Source: GCA-2690565 sp002457235
GTDB lineage: Bacteria > Verrucomicrobiota > Verrucomicrobiia > Opitutales > Coraliomargaritaceae
Direction of reading: 5' to 3'
NCBI GenBank assembly: GCA_045565695.1
Contig: JBJLEZ010000007.1
Coordinates: 62,001-126,000 of the forward strand
DNA: 64,000 nucleotides
Below, in pieces: positions 45,083 through 56,880 of this stretch; position 1 is the first letter of the stretch; the number at the start of each line of letters is the position of its first letter. Under the pieces are notes generated by a model. The model saw nothing but the letters and a program-made list of their open reading frames with translations, ran no database searches and was not told the origin of the DNA. Position numbers and translations under genes: made by a program.

Positions 45083-46453
45083 GTGACCCATTGGCTCAAC
45101 GAACGTATTCAATCTTTTGCCGAGAGACCTTTTTTATCTCTCAACGAACATGATTATACTTATGCCCATCTCTCAGAGGCTATCCAAAACTCCAAAGAGA
45201 CTTTTTCTAAAGCAGGAATTCAAGCAGGTCATGTTGTCATTCTCAAGGGAGACTACACCCTAAATGCCATAGCCGCTCTTCTCGCTCTATTTGAATTAAA
45301 AACCATGGTCGCACCTGTTGCAACTGATGCAGAAAACGAACGGCAACAACGCATCGAAGCTTCAAATGCCCAATGGGAAATTCACACGGACTTCACGAAA
45401 GATTACTCTATCCAAGCCCTGCATCCTAAAGAAGAAACCCATACTTTTGTCGCTTCCCTTAAAGACAACCAAGAAGCAGGTTTAATTCTTTTTAGTAGTG
45501 GTAGCACAGGCGCACCGAAAGCAATGATTCACTCCGCAGATCGTCTTCTTTCAAGCTTCCAAAGTAAACGTCCTAAAAATTTAAATATTTTAATCTTTCT
45601 TCTTTTTGACCATATCGGCGGACTCAACACTCTCTTTAACGGACTGTCTACAGGAGCGCTGATAGTTGCCCCACAAAATCGCGATCCCGAAACCATTGCT
45701 CAGGCAATTCAAAACCAAAAAGTCAGACTACTCCCCGCATCCCCTACTTTCCTAAACCTATTTCTCATTAGTGGAGTTCCATCAAGATATGATCTATCCA
45801 GTCTTCGCTTCATCACCTATGGAACAGAGCCAATGCCTCAATCTTTACTCAAGCGAATTAAAGAAGCCTTTCCTAAAGCTAAGCTCATCCAAACCTTCGG
45901 CACAAGTGAAACGGGCATCAGTCAGACGTCCAGTCGATCCTCTACAAGTACATTGATCAAATTTGATGACCCAAATACCGAATACAAGATAGTAGATGGT
46001 GAATTGTGGCTACGCTCCAAAAGCCAAATTCTAGGCTATTTAAACCACGAGATGAGCCGCTTCACGGAAGATGGTTGGTTTAAAACCGGCGACCTCCTCG
46101 AACCTGCTAGCCAAGAAGAAGGCGAAAATTATTTCCGCATTGTAGGACGTAAACAAGAAATCATAAATGTAGGTGGCGAGAAAGTCACCCCCTCAGAAGT
46201 CGAAAGTACTCTCCTTGAAATTCCTGAAATTGATGACTGCTTGGTGTATGCTGAAAGCAATGCCATCACCGGACAAATCGTGGCCGCTGAAATTGTGCTT
46301 AAAGCGAATTGCGATCCTAAGACCCTAAAACGTGCAATTAAGAATTACTGTCGCTCCAAGCTATCAGCCTACAAAATACCCGTGAAAATTTATTTTAAAG
46401 AAGCAACGAACATTTCTAGTCGCTACAAAAAAATGCGACTGAAAGAATCCTGA
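45083..46453 (+). CDS. AMP-dependent acyl ligase (ANL superfamily)
   Basis: 456 residues, slightly short for the family. Core motifs: LILFSSGSTGAPKAMIHS (phosphate loop, near 133), YGTEPMPQSLL, TFGTSETG (near 272), DGWFKTGDLL (near 330), GRKQEIINVGGEKVTPSEVE (hinge, near 354) and a C-terminal SRYKKMR with the A10 lysine. It activates a carboxylic acid as an adenylate and transfers it to a thiol, most likely the carrier protein two genes upstream. The start is GTG nine bases after the stop of the reductase gene; no in-frame ATG precedes the conserved first helix. Confidence 0.88.
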   Translation: MTHWLNERIQSFAERPFLSLNEHDYTYAHLSEAIQNSKETFSKAGIQAGHVVILKGDYTLNAIAALLALFELKTMVAPVATDAENERQQRIEASNAQWEIHTDFTKDYSIQALHPKEETHTFVASLKDNQEAGLILFSSGSTGAPKAMIHSADRLLSSFQSKRPKNLNILIFLLFDHIGGLNTLFNGLSTGALIVAPQNRDPETIAQAIQNQKVRLLPASPTFLNLFLISGVPSRYDLSSLRFITYGTEPMPQSLLKRIKEAFPKAKLIQTFGTSETGISQTSSRSSTSTLIKFDDPNTEYKIVDGELWLRSKSQILGYLNHEMSRFTEDGWFKTGDLLEPASQEEGENYFRIVGRKQEIINVGGEKVTPSEVESTLLEIPEIDDCLVYAESNAITGQIVAAEIVLKANCDPKTLKRAIKNYCRSKLSAYKIPVKIYFKEATNISSRYKKMRLKES

Positions 46454-46471
46454 ATATTTTGATACCTTTAT

Positions 46472-47497
46472 CTAGGCTTCATTCGACAGAACAATGCGGT
46501 ATTTTGCCTTACCCGCTTTTAAGTGTTCCATCGCTTCATTAATCTCACTCATAGGAAATAGCTCTACCTCTGGTTGAATGGCGTGAAGCTTTGAAAACTC
46601 AAACATTTCCTTAATCGTATTCGGTGCACCTACCGGCGAACCAGAAATCGATCTTTGCCCCATAATTAAACTGAAGGCCCCAATATTCAGAGGCTCCAAC
46701 ACCGCACCGACAAAATGCAACCGCCCCTTAGGCTTTAAGGTATTGAGATATAAATTCCAATCTAGGCTCACATTCACCGTAGTGATTATGTAATCAAAAC
46801 TACCCGCTGCTGCGGTAATCGCATCGACATCACAGGAATTTAAAGTCTTATCTGCACCCATCGCTACAGCCGCTTCTCGCTTCGAATCACTTGAGGTAAA
46901 GGCCGTGACTTCACAACCCCAAGCACTTAAAAGTTTCAGCGCAATATGCCCCAAGCCTCCAATCCCAATAACTGCCACCTTATCTGTTGGCTTGACCTCG
47001 AATTGCTTCATCGGATTGTACACTGTGATGCCACCGCACAACATCGGCCCGGCAGACTTTAAATCAATACCCTCAGGAATAAGCACCACACTAGATGCTT
47101 TCGCTCGCACCTTATCGGCAAAGCCTCCGTGGTGCCCGACTATTGTACCCTCTGCATTGGCACATAAATTTAAATCACCCGACTCGCAAGAGTCACAATT
47201 ATGACAATAACCGCAATGCCATCCAAGTCCTACAACAGAACCAATCGCCACATGCTCGACTAATTCTCCCCGTGCGACCACTCGCCCGATAACCTCGTGA
47301 CCTCCAACAAAAGGATACTCTGTCATTCCCCATTCGTTGTTTGCCATACTCACATCGCTATGACAAATCCCACAATAAAGCACCTCTAACTCAACTTCAT
47401 TTGGCGACAAAGCCCCCACTGTGTAAGAGAAAGGTTGGAAGTTATCTCCTGGGTTATTCACCGCATAAGCATTAATGGTAGTTTCTTTATGTGACAT
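46472..47497 (-). CDS. Zinc-dependent NAD(P) alcohol dehydrogenase (YahK/cinnamyl-alcohol type)
   Basis: 341 residues of the medium-chain dehydrogenase family. Catalytic zinc ligands: YCGICHSDVS (near 42), GGHEVIG (near 64) and the later Cys in MLCGGIT (near 152). Structural zinc lobe with four cysteines in WHCGYCHNCDSCESGDLNLC (near 93-112). Rossmann loop VAVIGIGGLGHIALKLL (near 173). The subgroup reduces aldehydes with NADPH, often for detoxification. Monocistronic by position, between the AMP-ligase (convergent) and the rRNA operon. Confidence 0.92.
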   Translation of the reverse strand: MSHKETTINAYAVNNPGDNFQPFSYTVGALSPNEVELEVLYCGICHSDVSMANNEWGMTEYPFVGGHEVIGRVVARGELVEHVAIGSVVGLGWHCGYCHNCDSCESGDLNLCANAEGTIVGHHGGFADKVRAKASSVVLIPEGIDLKSAGPMLCGGITVYNPMKQFEVKPTDKVAVIGIGGLGHIALKLLSAWGCEVTAFTSSDSKREAAVAMGADKTLNSCDVDAITAAAGSFDYIITTVNVSLDWNLYLNTLKPKGRLHFVGAVLEPLNIGAFSLIMGQRSISGSPVGAPNTIKEMFEFSKLHAIQPEVELFPMSEINEAMEHLKAGKAKYRIVLSNEA

Positions 47498-47580
47498 AAC
47501 TTACCCTTAAGGTGTCTCTACTTATTTTCAAGTTAAACTAATCATAGAAATACTTATAGTCTGTGCTTTAGCGATTAGCC

Positions 47581-47618
47581 CACAAAAAGACCCGTAACTC
47601 CTTTCGGAATTACGGGTC
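47581..47618 (-). terminator. Rho-independent terminator of the rRNA operon
   Basis: On the minus strand the stem gacccgtaa / ttacgggtc (47610-47618 with 47589-47597) is followed by TTTTTGTG, just after the 3' end of 5S. It closes the rrn transcript before the alcohol dehydrogenase gene. Confidence 0.88.
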
Positions 47619-47621
47619 ATA

Positions 47622-47741
47622 ATACTGGCAATAACCTGCTCTCACACCCCAGCGTGGGGGCACTACCATCGGCGGTTGCGGCCTTAACGAGCGTGTTCGA
47701 GATGGAAACGTGTGTTTCACCGCACCTATGGTCACCAGATT
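47622..47741 (-). rRNA. rrf: 5S ribosomal RNA
   Basis: About 118 nt. On the minus strand it begins CTGGTGACCATAGG and ends near TTGCCAGTA, the two ends pairing as the 5S terminal helix. The internal block CCATCTCGAACACG and CCGATGGTAGTGCCC are diagnostic 5S sequences. Ends are estimated to within a few bases. Last gene of the operon, about 150 bp downstream of 23S. Confidence 0.93.
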
Positions 47742-47862
47742 GGGATCCTCCATTGCGCGCGGTTATTGCATACGCACAACTTCATTGGAAAAAACTAGTT
47801 CATCGTCATAGAAATAATATCTATAAATTTTTAGTGTCATAAATATACTACAGTTTTGGACA

Positions 47863-47891
47863 ACTTATCATTTACTTAATACTGAAGAATC
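47863..47891 (-). other. 23S processing stem, 3' arm
   Basis: The 29 bases at 47863-47891 are largely complementary to 50791-50821 on the other side of 23S (shared blocks acttatc, ttaata and gaatc, with a few mismatches). In the precursor this would form the long duplex cut by RNase III to release 23S rRNA. Seen by comparing the two flanks by eye. Confidence 0.7.
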
Positions 47892-47893
47892 AA

Positions 47894-50787
<2,894 letters not shown>

Positions 50788-50790
50788 CCG

Positions 50791-50821
50791 GATTCTTACA
50801 TGTATTAAATAAAAGATAAGT
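50791..50821 (-). other. 23S processing stem, 5' arm
   Basis: Complementary partner of 47863-47891; lies immediately upstream of 23S in the transcript and downstream of a boxA-like element. The spacer 50822-51082 otherwise holds no gene; it contains two copies of gtcttaagg (near 50910 and 50933) of unknown meaning. Confidence 0.7.
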
Positions 50822-50868
50822 AGTCGTCGCGTGTAGTAAATTTACTGTTATACTCATAAAATAAATAG

Positions 50869-50904
<36 letters not shown>

Positions 50905-51082
50905 AAAAAGTCTTAAGGATTTAAGATAATTTGTCTTAAGGTTTATCAGAATTTGAATTTGTTTTCGCATTTAAAACTTAATTACAAGTGCCTAAGGATC
51001 AGGTACTTGATATAAGATCTCAATTAAGAATTAAACGAAAGCAAGGGTGTGAGCATTGCTCGATAAATCGGGATTGCTTAAA

Positions 51083-51159
<77 letters not shown>

Positions 51160-51174
51160 TGAAAAAAGAATAAA

Positions 51175-51250
51175 TGGTGGAGCCAGACGGATTCGAACCG
51201 TCGACATCCTGCTTGCAAAGCAGGCGCTCTACCAACTGAGCTATGGCCCC
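51175..51250 (-). tRNA. tRNA-Ala (TGC anticodon)
   Basis: 76 nt. Acceptor stem GGGGCCA / TGGCTCC, D-loop AGCTCAGTTGGTAGAGC, anticodon loop TTTGCAA with TGC, T-loop GGTTCGAATCC, encoded CCA. It precedes tRNA-Ile in the transcript, the reverse of the common 16S-Ile-Ala-23S order. Confidence 0.97.
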
Positions 51251-51271
51251 GAAAGGTAAATTCTGAAAAAC

Positions 51272-51283
51272 TGTGAAAGAACA
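51272..51283 (-). promoter_or_regulatory. boxA-like antitermination element between 16S and tRNA-Ala
   Basis: Minus-strand TGTTCTTTCACA, nearly the same as the copy at 50893-50904. It follows the 16S processing stem and precedes tRNA-Ala. Confidence 0.65.
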
Positions 51284-51298
51284 AATATTCTTAAAAAA

Positions 51299-51327
51299 TT
51301 TACTTTATGTGATTAATCGGTTTTACC
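51299..51327 (-). other. 16S processing stem, 3' arm
   Basis: In the transcript this arm reads GGTAAAACCGATTAATCAC and ATAAAGTAAA; the leader at 53174-53201 carries the reverse complement of nearly the same sequence. The two would pair around 16S to form the RNase III precursor stem. The rest of the spacer to the 16S 3' end (51328-51472) holds nothing recognisable. Confidence 0.75.
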
Positions 51328-51464
51328 ATCGACTTGTATTTAACATACACCAATTCAAAGCTTATAAATAAGCAGTGAATTACGGTCTAGATAAACAAGT
51401 TCGACCTTGCTTCCAAGTGTCTGTTGTAAACTAAATAATATAGGATACAAAGGCACTGAAGCTA

Positions 51465-53026
<1,562 letters not shown>

Positions 53027-53173
53027 GAATATTTAGATTCAAGAGTTCATTCCGTAGATTCTATGAACTACTAAATTGTGCGCAGATTATTGATACAAAG
53101 ATTGTAATAAATAATCTACTAAATTGCGTGCTAATTACTGGGTAGTAATTAACACTTAAATGTAAGAATTGAC

Positions 53174-53201
53174 GGTAAAACCGACAATCACATAAAGTAA
53201 A
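53174..53201 (-). other. 16S processing stem, 5' arm
   Basis: Leader arm complementary to 51299-51327. It lies directly downstream of the leader boxA in the transcript. The leader between it and 16S (53027-53173) has a local hairpin-forming pair GATTATT / AATAATC and a repeated AATTTAGTAG, with no gene. Confidence 0.75.
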
Positions 53202-53202
53202 C

Positions 53203-53214
53203 TTTCAAAGAACC
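53203..53214 (-). promoter_or_regulatory. Leader boxA-like antitermination element
   Basis: Minus-strand GGTTCTTTGAAA, a weaker boxA match, immediately before the 16S processing stem. With the two spacer copies it completes a regular pattern: one boxA-like element per processed rRNA segment. Confidence 0.55.
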
Positions 53215-53459
53215 TTTCGAAAAGACGAAAGCCCATCAAAGTGAAGAGTCTAATCTTATCCGTCAATAGCTAATTTAAAAAAATAAATAATTTTTAATAA
53301 GCGGCTAAATCAGTTGAATTAGATACCCCGAAATGAGAACAGCGGAACATGACTTGAATTAATAGAGGTTCAAGCTTTTTTTTATTTTTTTTACATTTTT
53401 TTCTAACAGCCATTATTTATGGCCTGTAATAGAGGTCTAGAGATTCGCCTTATGGGGAC
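53215..53459 (-). promoter_or_regulatory. rRNA operon promoter region (not resolved)
   Basis: About 245 bp without a gene between the leader boxA and the PLP gene. The rrn promoter must lie here because the processing stem downstream has to be transcribed. TTGACG on the minus strand at 53261-53266 is a possible -35 element, but no good TATAAT-like -10 stands 16-18 bases after it. Poly-A and poly-T tracts near 53378-53402 could act as an upstream element. Confidence 0.4.
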
Positions 53460-53485
53460 TCGAGACCACTAATCGAGACCACTAA
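53460..53485. repeat. Tandem 13-bp repeat, two copies
   Basis: tcgagaccactaa occurs twice head to tail, 10 bp from the end of the PLP enzyme gene. Only two copies; probably a small duplication. No known site is recognised. Confidence 0.6.
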
Positions 53486-53494
53486 ATGAGTGAC

Positions 53495-55024
53495 TCAAAT
53501 TGATTCAAGCACCCTTGAAAATTCAGCTATAATAATTTCGGTTGGCTCGCAACCGACTGAAATGCGGATTAAATTACGATCTATTCCTAACTGATATAAA
53601 AGTCCAGATGTGCTTTTATCCTGAACCAGTTCGTAATGAGCTAAATAAAAATAGGGGCAAATAATCGTAAATTGTGTGCCGAAACTTGGGCCTTTTACAA
53701 ATTGAATTGTATCATAAAAATCCTTAATTTCTTCATACAATTCTATACTGATAATTGATCCGTAGGCCTGCTCGTGCTTTAGGTATTTTTTGTGGTGCTT
53801 ATTCTCTTGAACTGAAAATACTTTCTTTATCTTAGAATGAGATTTCAAAAAGTCTACCAGGGCTCGACAATTTGAGTTCATTGTTTGGACATGAGATTCG
53901 GCTGATTGCAAAGTTTTATTCAAAGCAAGCATATCCAAATCGTCTAAAGGAAGTGTGTATTCGATTCCCTGTTTCTTTAATTCCAAATAAACTGGAGAGG
54001 CTTCATTGAAGAGTATTGCACCTGCCATGACATCACCCGTGTGCGCAGCGTATTTCGTCAAACTGGTGACCAAGACATCTGCATAAGGAAAACAGTCTAT
54101 ATTATATAGTGAAACAATCGAAGGGTCTATAAGCAAAAGCCCACCATGACGATGCACGCATTCAGCAACAAATTTCAAATCGGCAATTTGACAAAAAGGG
54201 TTTGTCGGGCATTCCAAAACAACAACAGATAAGGCATCGCCCATGGCTTCAATCTTTGCCACTATAGCTTCAGTATCTAAGATATCATAATGGACGGAAA
54301 GGGTTTCTTCAGAACTTAAATACTTTTGTAGAATATTTCCTGAGTCCACATACACCCATCCCAATTGAAGCCATTTAGTTTTCCCACGAGCTAACTGTGT
54401 AGCCTGCATCGCTTTAAAAGCACTGTAAAAAGCATTCATGCCAGAAGATGTTAGCATTATAGACTCTTTAAATTTCACTGAACTCAAATCAGCCACACTT
54501 TCATAAGCCTCAGTCCTTGCACTTTCTATGGCAGATTGATCGACCTCAACTAAACTGGACTGTAATTCACCTAAATGACTTAAAGCCTTTTCTGCCATTC
54601 GAGAGCTAATCGAATAACCGGTATGTTGAATAAATAATTTCAATGCATGAATCACCGAAGCCTTATCTCCATCACTTGTATCTAAAAAGACTAAATCCAT
54701 ACTCATACCATAGTCTTCCTTGCTCAAAGACCTGCAATGAATACCATCACCTAATCCTTTGACAAAAGATTGCATTCGAGTGTTTTTCTGAACCAAGACC
54801 GCATAAGAGGCCTCAAGCGCCAAATTCTTCACGACTGTCTCAATTAATTGGTTCACCCAAGCATGCTGCACAAAACGAGGATAACCCTGCTTCATTGCAG
54901 AAACAACATAGTCCGCATGTTCTTCATAGGCGCAAACATCCGCCAATGTAGGCACATTAGAAACCACAGCATGCGGATTATTCGGCACGGGCTCACCTAG
55001 AACATATTTTTGCTTAAGACTCAT
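53495..55024 (-). CDS. PLP-dependent cystathionine gamma-synthase-like enzyme
   Basis: 509 residues. The C-terminal 380 or so form a Cys/Met-metabolism (fold type I) PLP enzyme: MLTSSGMNAFYSAFKAMQA (near 195), VVLECPTNPF (near 270), LLLIDPSIVS and the PLP lysine in VLVTSLTKYAAHTGDVMAGAI (near 322). RISVGCEPTEIIIAEF closes it as in cystathionine synthases and lyases. The first 150 residues are an extra segment not found in standard enzymes of about 390 residues. Either trans-sulfuration or O-acyl-homoserine sulfhydrylation is possible; the substrate is not decided. Monocistronic, upstream neighbour divergent. Confidence 0.8.
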   Translation of the reverse strand: MSLKQKYVLGEPVPNNPHAVVSNVPTLADVCAYEEHADYVVSAMKQGYPRFVQHAWVNQLIETVVKNLALEASYAVLVQKNTRMQSFVKGLGDGIHCRSLSKEDYGMSMDLVFLDTSDGDKASVIHALKLFIQHTGYSISSRMAEKALSHLGELQSSLVEVDQSAIESARTEAYESVADLSSVKFKESIMLTSSGMNAFYSAFKAMQATQLARGKTKWLQLGWVYVDSGNILQKYLSSEETLSVHYDILDTEAIVAKIEAMGDALSVVVLECPTNPFCQIADLKFVAECVHRHGGLLLIDPSIVSLYNIDCFPYADVLVTSLTKYAAHTGDVMAGAILFNEASPVYLELKKQGIEYTLPLDDLDMLALNKTLQSAESHVQTMNSNCRALVDFLKSHSKIKKVFSVQENKHHKKYLKHEQAYGSIISIELYEEIKDFYDTIQFVKGPSFGTQFTIICPYFYLAHYELVQDKSTSGLLYQLGIDRNLIRISVGCEPTEIIIAEFSRVLESI

Positions 55025-55111
55025 TTTATGGGAAAAGTTTCATAAAACTATTTTTTTTTATGAAAGCGAGCAATGCTTTACATTTTTTAATCCTATGACA
55101 GTTTGGGGGGC

Positions 55112-55846
55112 ATGGGATTAACTCGTAGAACCTTTACCAAAAACTTTTTTGTTTCTAGTTTAGCAGTACCTCTATTCACACTCACTCCGCAAATTCTTTT
55201 TGCATCGGTCACTTACGTAGTCAAATCAGGCGACACTTTATCACGAATCGCTCAAAAAAATGGCACGACCGTTTCTAAAATAAAACACCTTAATCAACTA
55301 AATTCAGACTTGATCAAGGTTGGACAAAAAATTCAATTACCCGATCCGGAGCATTATTCATATCGCAACCCGATTCGACACCTTATCTATCAAAATAAAA
55401 AGATTAAGATCGATCGTAAAAAATGGCAAATCATTGTCGTCCATCACAGTGCTACCTCTCGAGGAAATGCCTCAATGTTTGACACTTCACACCGAAAAAG
55501 GGGCATGCAAAACGGACTGGCTTACCACTTTGTCATTGGTAACGGGACTGACACCAAAGACGGCCAAATTGAAATGGGATCTCGCTGGGTAAAACAACTC
55601 CAAGGTGGACATGTAAAAAATCATTACATTAACGAAGTCGGGATTGGCATCTGCTTGGTGGGCAACTTTGAAAAAAATAAACCTACCGCAAGACAACTAA
55701 AGTCCCTGACTGCATTAGTTGATTGGCTACAAGCCTCAGTTCTCAAAAAGCGTGTTAGATTTGCGGGGCACAAAGATATCGAAAAAAATCTGTGCCCTGG
55801 AAAATACTTTCCACTCAGTAAATATCATAAAAAGTATTCTATCTAA
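55112..55846 (+). CDS. LysM-domain N-acetylmuramoyl-L-alanine amidase, Tat-type signal
   Basis: 244 residues. The N-terminus LTRRTFTKNFFVSSLAVPLF is a twin-arginine signal. A LysM domain follows (about 35-78, TYVVKSGDTLSRIAQKNGTT to GQKIQLP), then an Amidase_2/PGRP domain (about 105-240) with zinc ligands in IVVHHSAT and HKDIEKNLCPGKYF. It would bind peptidoglycan and cut the amide between MurNAc and L-Ala in the periplasm. The ATG at 55112 is preferred over a TTG at 55103; a GGGGGG tract directly precedes it. Methyltransferase gene follows after 36 bp. Confidence 0.9.
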   Translation: MGLTRRTFTKNFFVSSLAVPLFTLTPQILFASVTYVVKSGDTLSRIAQKNGTTVSKIKHLNQLNSDLIKVGQKIQLPDPEHYSYRNPIRHLIYQNKKIKIDRKKWQIIVVHHSATSRGNASMFDTSHRKRGMQNGLAYHFVIGNGTDTKDGQIEMGSRWVKQLQGGHVKNHYINEVGIGICLVGNFEKNKPTARQLKSLTALVDWLQASVLKKRVRFAGHKDIEKNLCPGKYFPLSKYHKKYSI

Positions 55847-55882
55847 TAAGACGAATATTAGAGAATTCTCTCTGCGGATTAT

Positions 55883-56758
55883 ATGAAAAAAATTGACTAC
55901 AGCTTACTGGACAGCGGCGCTGGTGAAAAACTGGAACGCTTTGGTGAATATATATTAATACGTCCCTGCTCGCAGGCTATTTGGCAAAAGGATAAAAATA
56001 AAACAGAATTATGGCAAAACGCCCACGCTTCATTTAATAGAAAAAAAGGTCTGAACTGGGAAGGGAGAGAACAACTACCCAGCAACTGGATTATTCAAAT
56101 AAATGCGATAAAAATGAAACTTTCTGCTACCGACTTTGGCCACGTTGGAATTTTCCCTGAAAACATACATTTATGGGATGCAATCCAAATGAAAACTACA
56201 ACGTTCACTGTAAAACAATCACAGCCCTTAAAATTCCTCAATTTATTTGCATATTCGGGCGGAGCCACAATTGCAGCAGCTCATGCCGGAGCACACTGTT
56301 GTCATGTTGATGCATCTAAGGGCATGGTTCAATGGGCTCGAGAAAACGCCGAAATCAACAACCTCAGCGAGCACCCTATTCGCTGGATTGTTGATGATGT
56401 GAATAAATTTTTACAGAGGGAAATACGCCGAGGGAGACGCTATGACGGAATTCTCCTAGACCCACCTTCTTTTGGACGGGGCAAAAGTGGTGAGCTCTAT
56501 AAAATCGAGCATGCCATGTTAGAAACACTTGAGAATGTAAAAAAGGTGTTAAGCGACAATTTTGCTTTTGTTTACCTTACCTCACACACCCCAGGATTAA
56601 CGCCAATTGTACTAAATAATTTACTCAAAAAAATGGAAAGAAAAGGAGAGATTTCTTCAGGCGAAATGCTACTTACTGATACAGAATCAGATTCTTATAA
56701 ATCCTCAAAAAATCTCGATTTACCCAATGGGACATGGGCTTGTTTAGAAAATATATAA
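55883..56758 (+). CDS. Class I SAM methyltransferase (RlmI/RlmK-like)
   Basis: 291 residues of the COG1092-type methyltransferases. SAM loop FLNLFAYSGGATIAAAHAGA (near 114-133), VDASKGMVQWARENAEINNL (near 142) and catalytic block GILLDPPSFGRGKSGELYKI (near 190). These enzymes methylate C5 of cytosine in 23S rRNA or related RNA positions. It lacks the PUA domain of RlmI, and length fits the shorter bacterial forms, so the exact RNA target is open. Cytosolic. Confidence 0.87.
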   Translation: MKKIDYSLLDSGAGEKLERFGEYILIRPCSQAIWQKDKNKTELWQNAHASFNRKKGLNWEGREQLPSNWIIQINAIKMKLSATDFGHVGIFPENIHLWDAIQMKTTTFTVKQSQPLKFLNLFAYSGGATIAAAHAGAHCCHVDASKGMVQWARENAEINNLSEHPIRWIVDDVNKFLQREIRRGRRYDGILLDPPSFGRGKSGELYKIEHAMLETLENVKKVLSDNFAFVYLTSHTPGLTPIVLNNLLKKMERKGEISSGEMLLTDTESDSYKSSKNLDLPNGTWACLENI

Positions 56759-56880
56759 TTCAAATTTTTTATCTCGATTTAATCTCTAAATCATCCTTCT
56801 GCAGTTGTACAAAAAGTATTCTTCTGCATATTATAAGTCGTAATTAATTATCTTTAGAATAACTTGTTCCCTCTACGCTT

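Noticed and set aside
53166..53195. Minus-strand TTGTCG, 17 bases, TACATT as a candidate rRNA promoter.
   Set aside because: It lies within the leader arm of the 16S processing stem and downstream of the leader boxA, which must be transcribed, so the promoter has to be further upstream.
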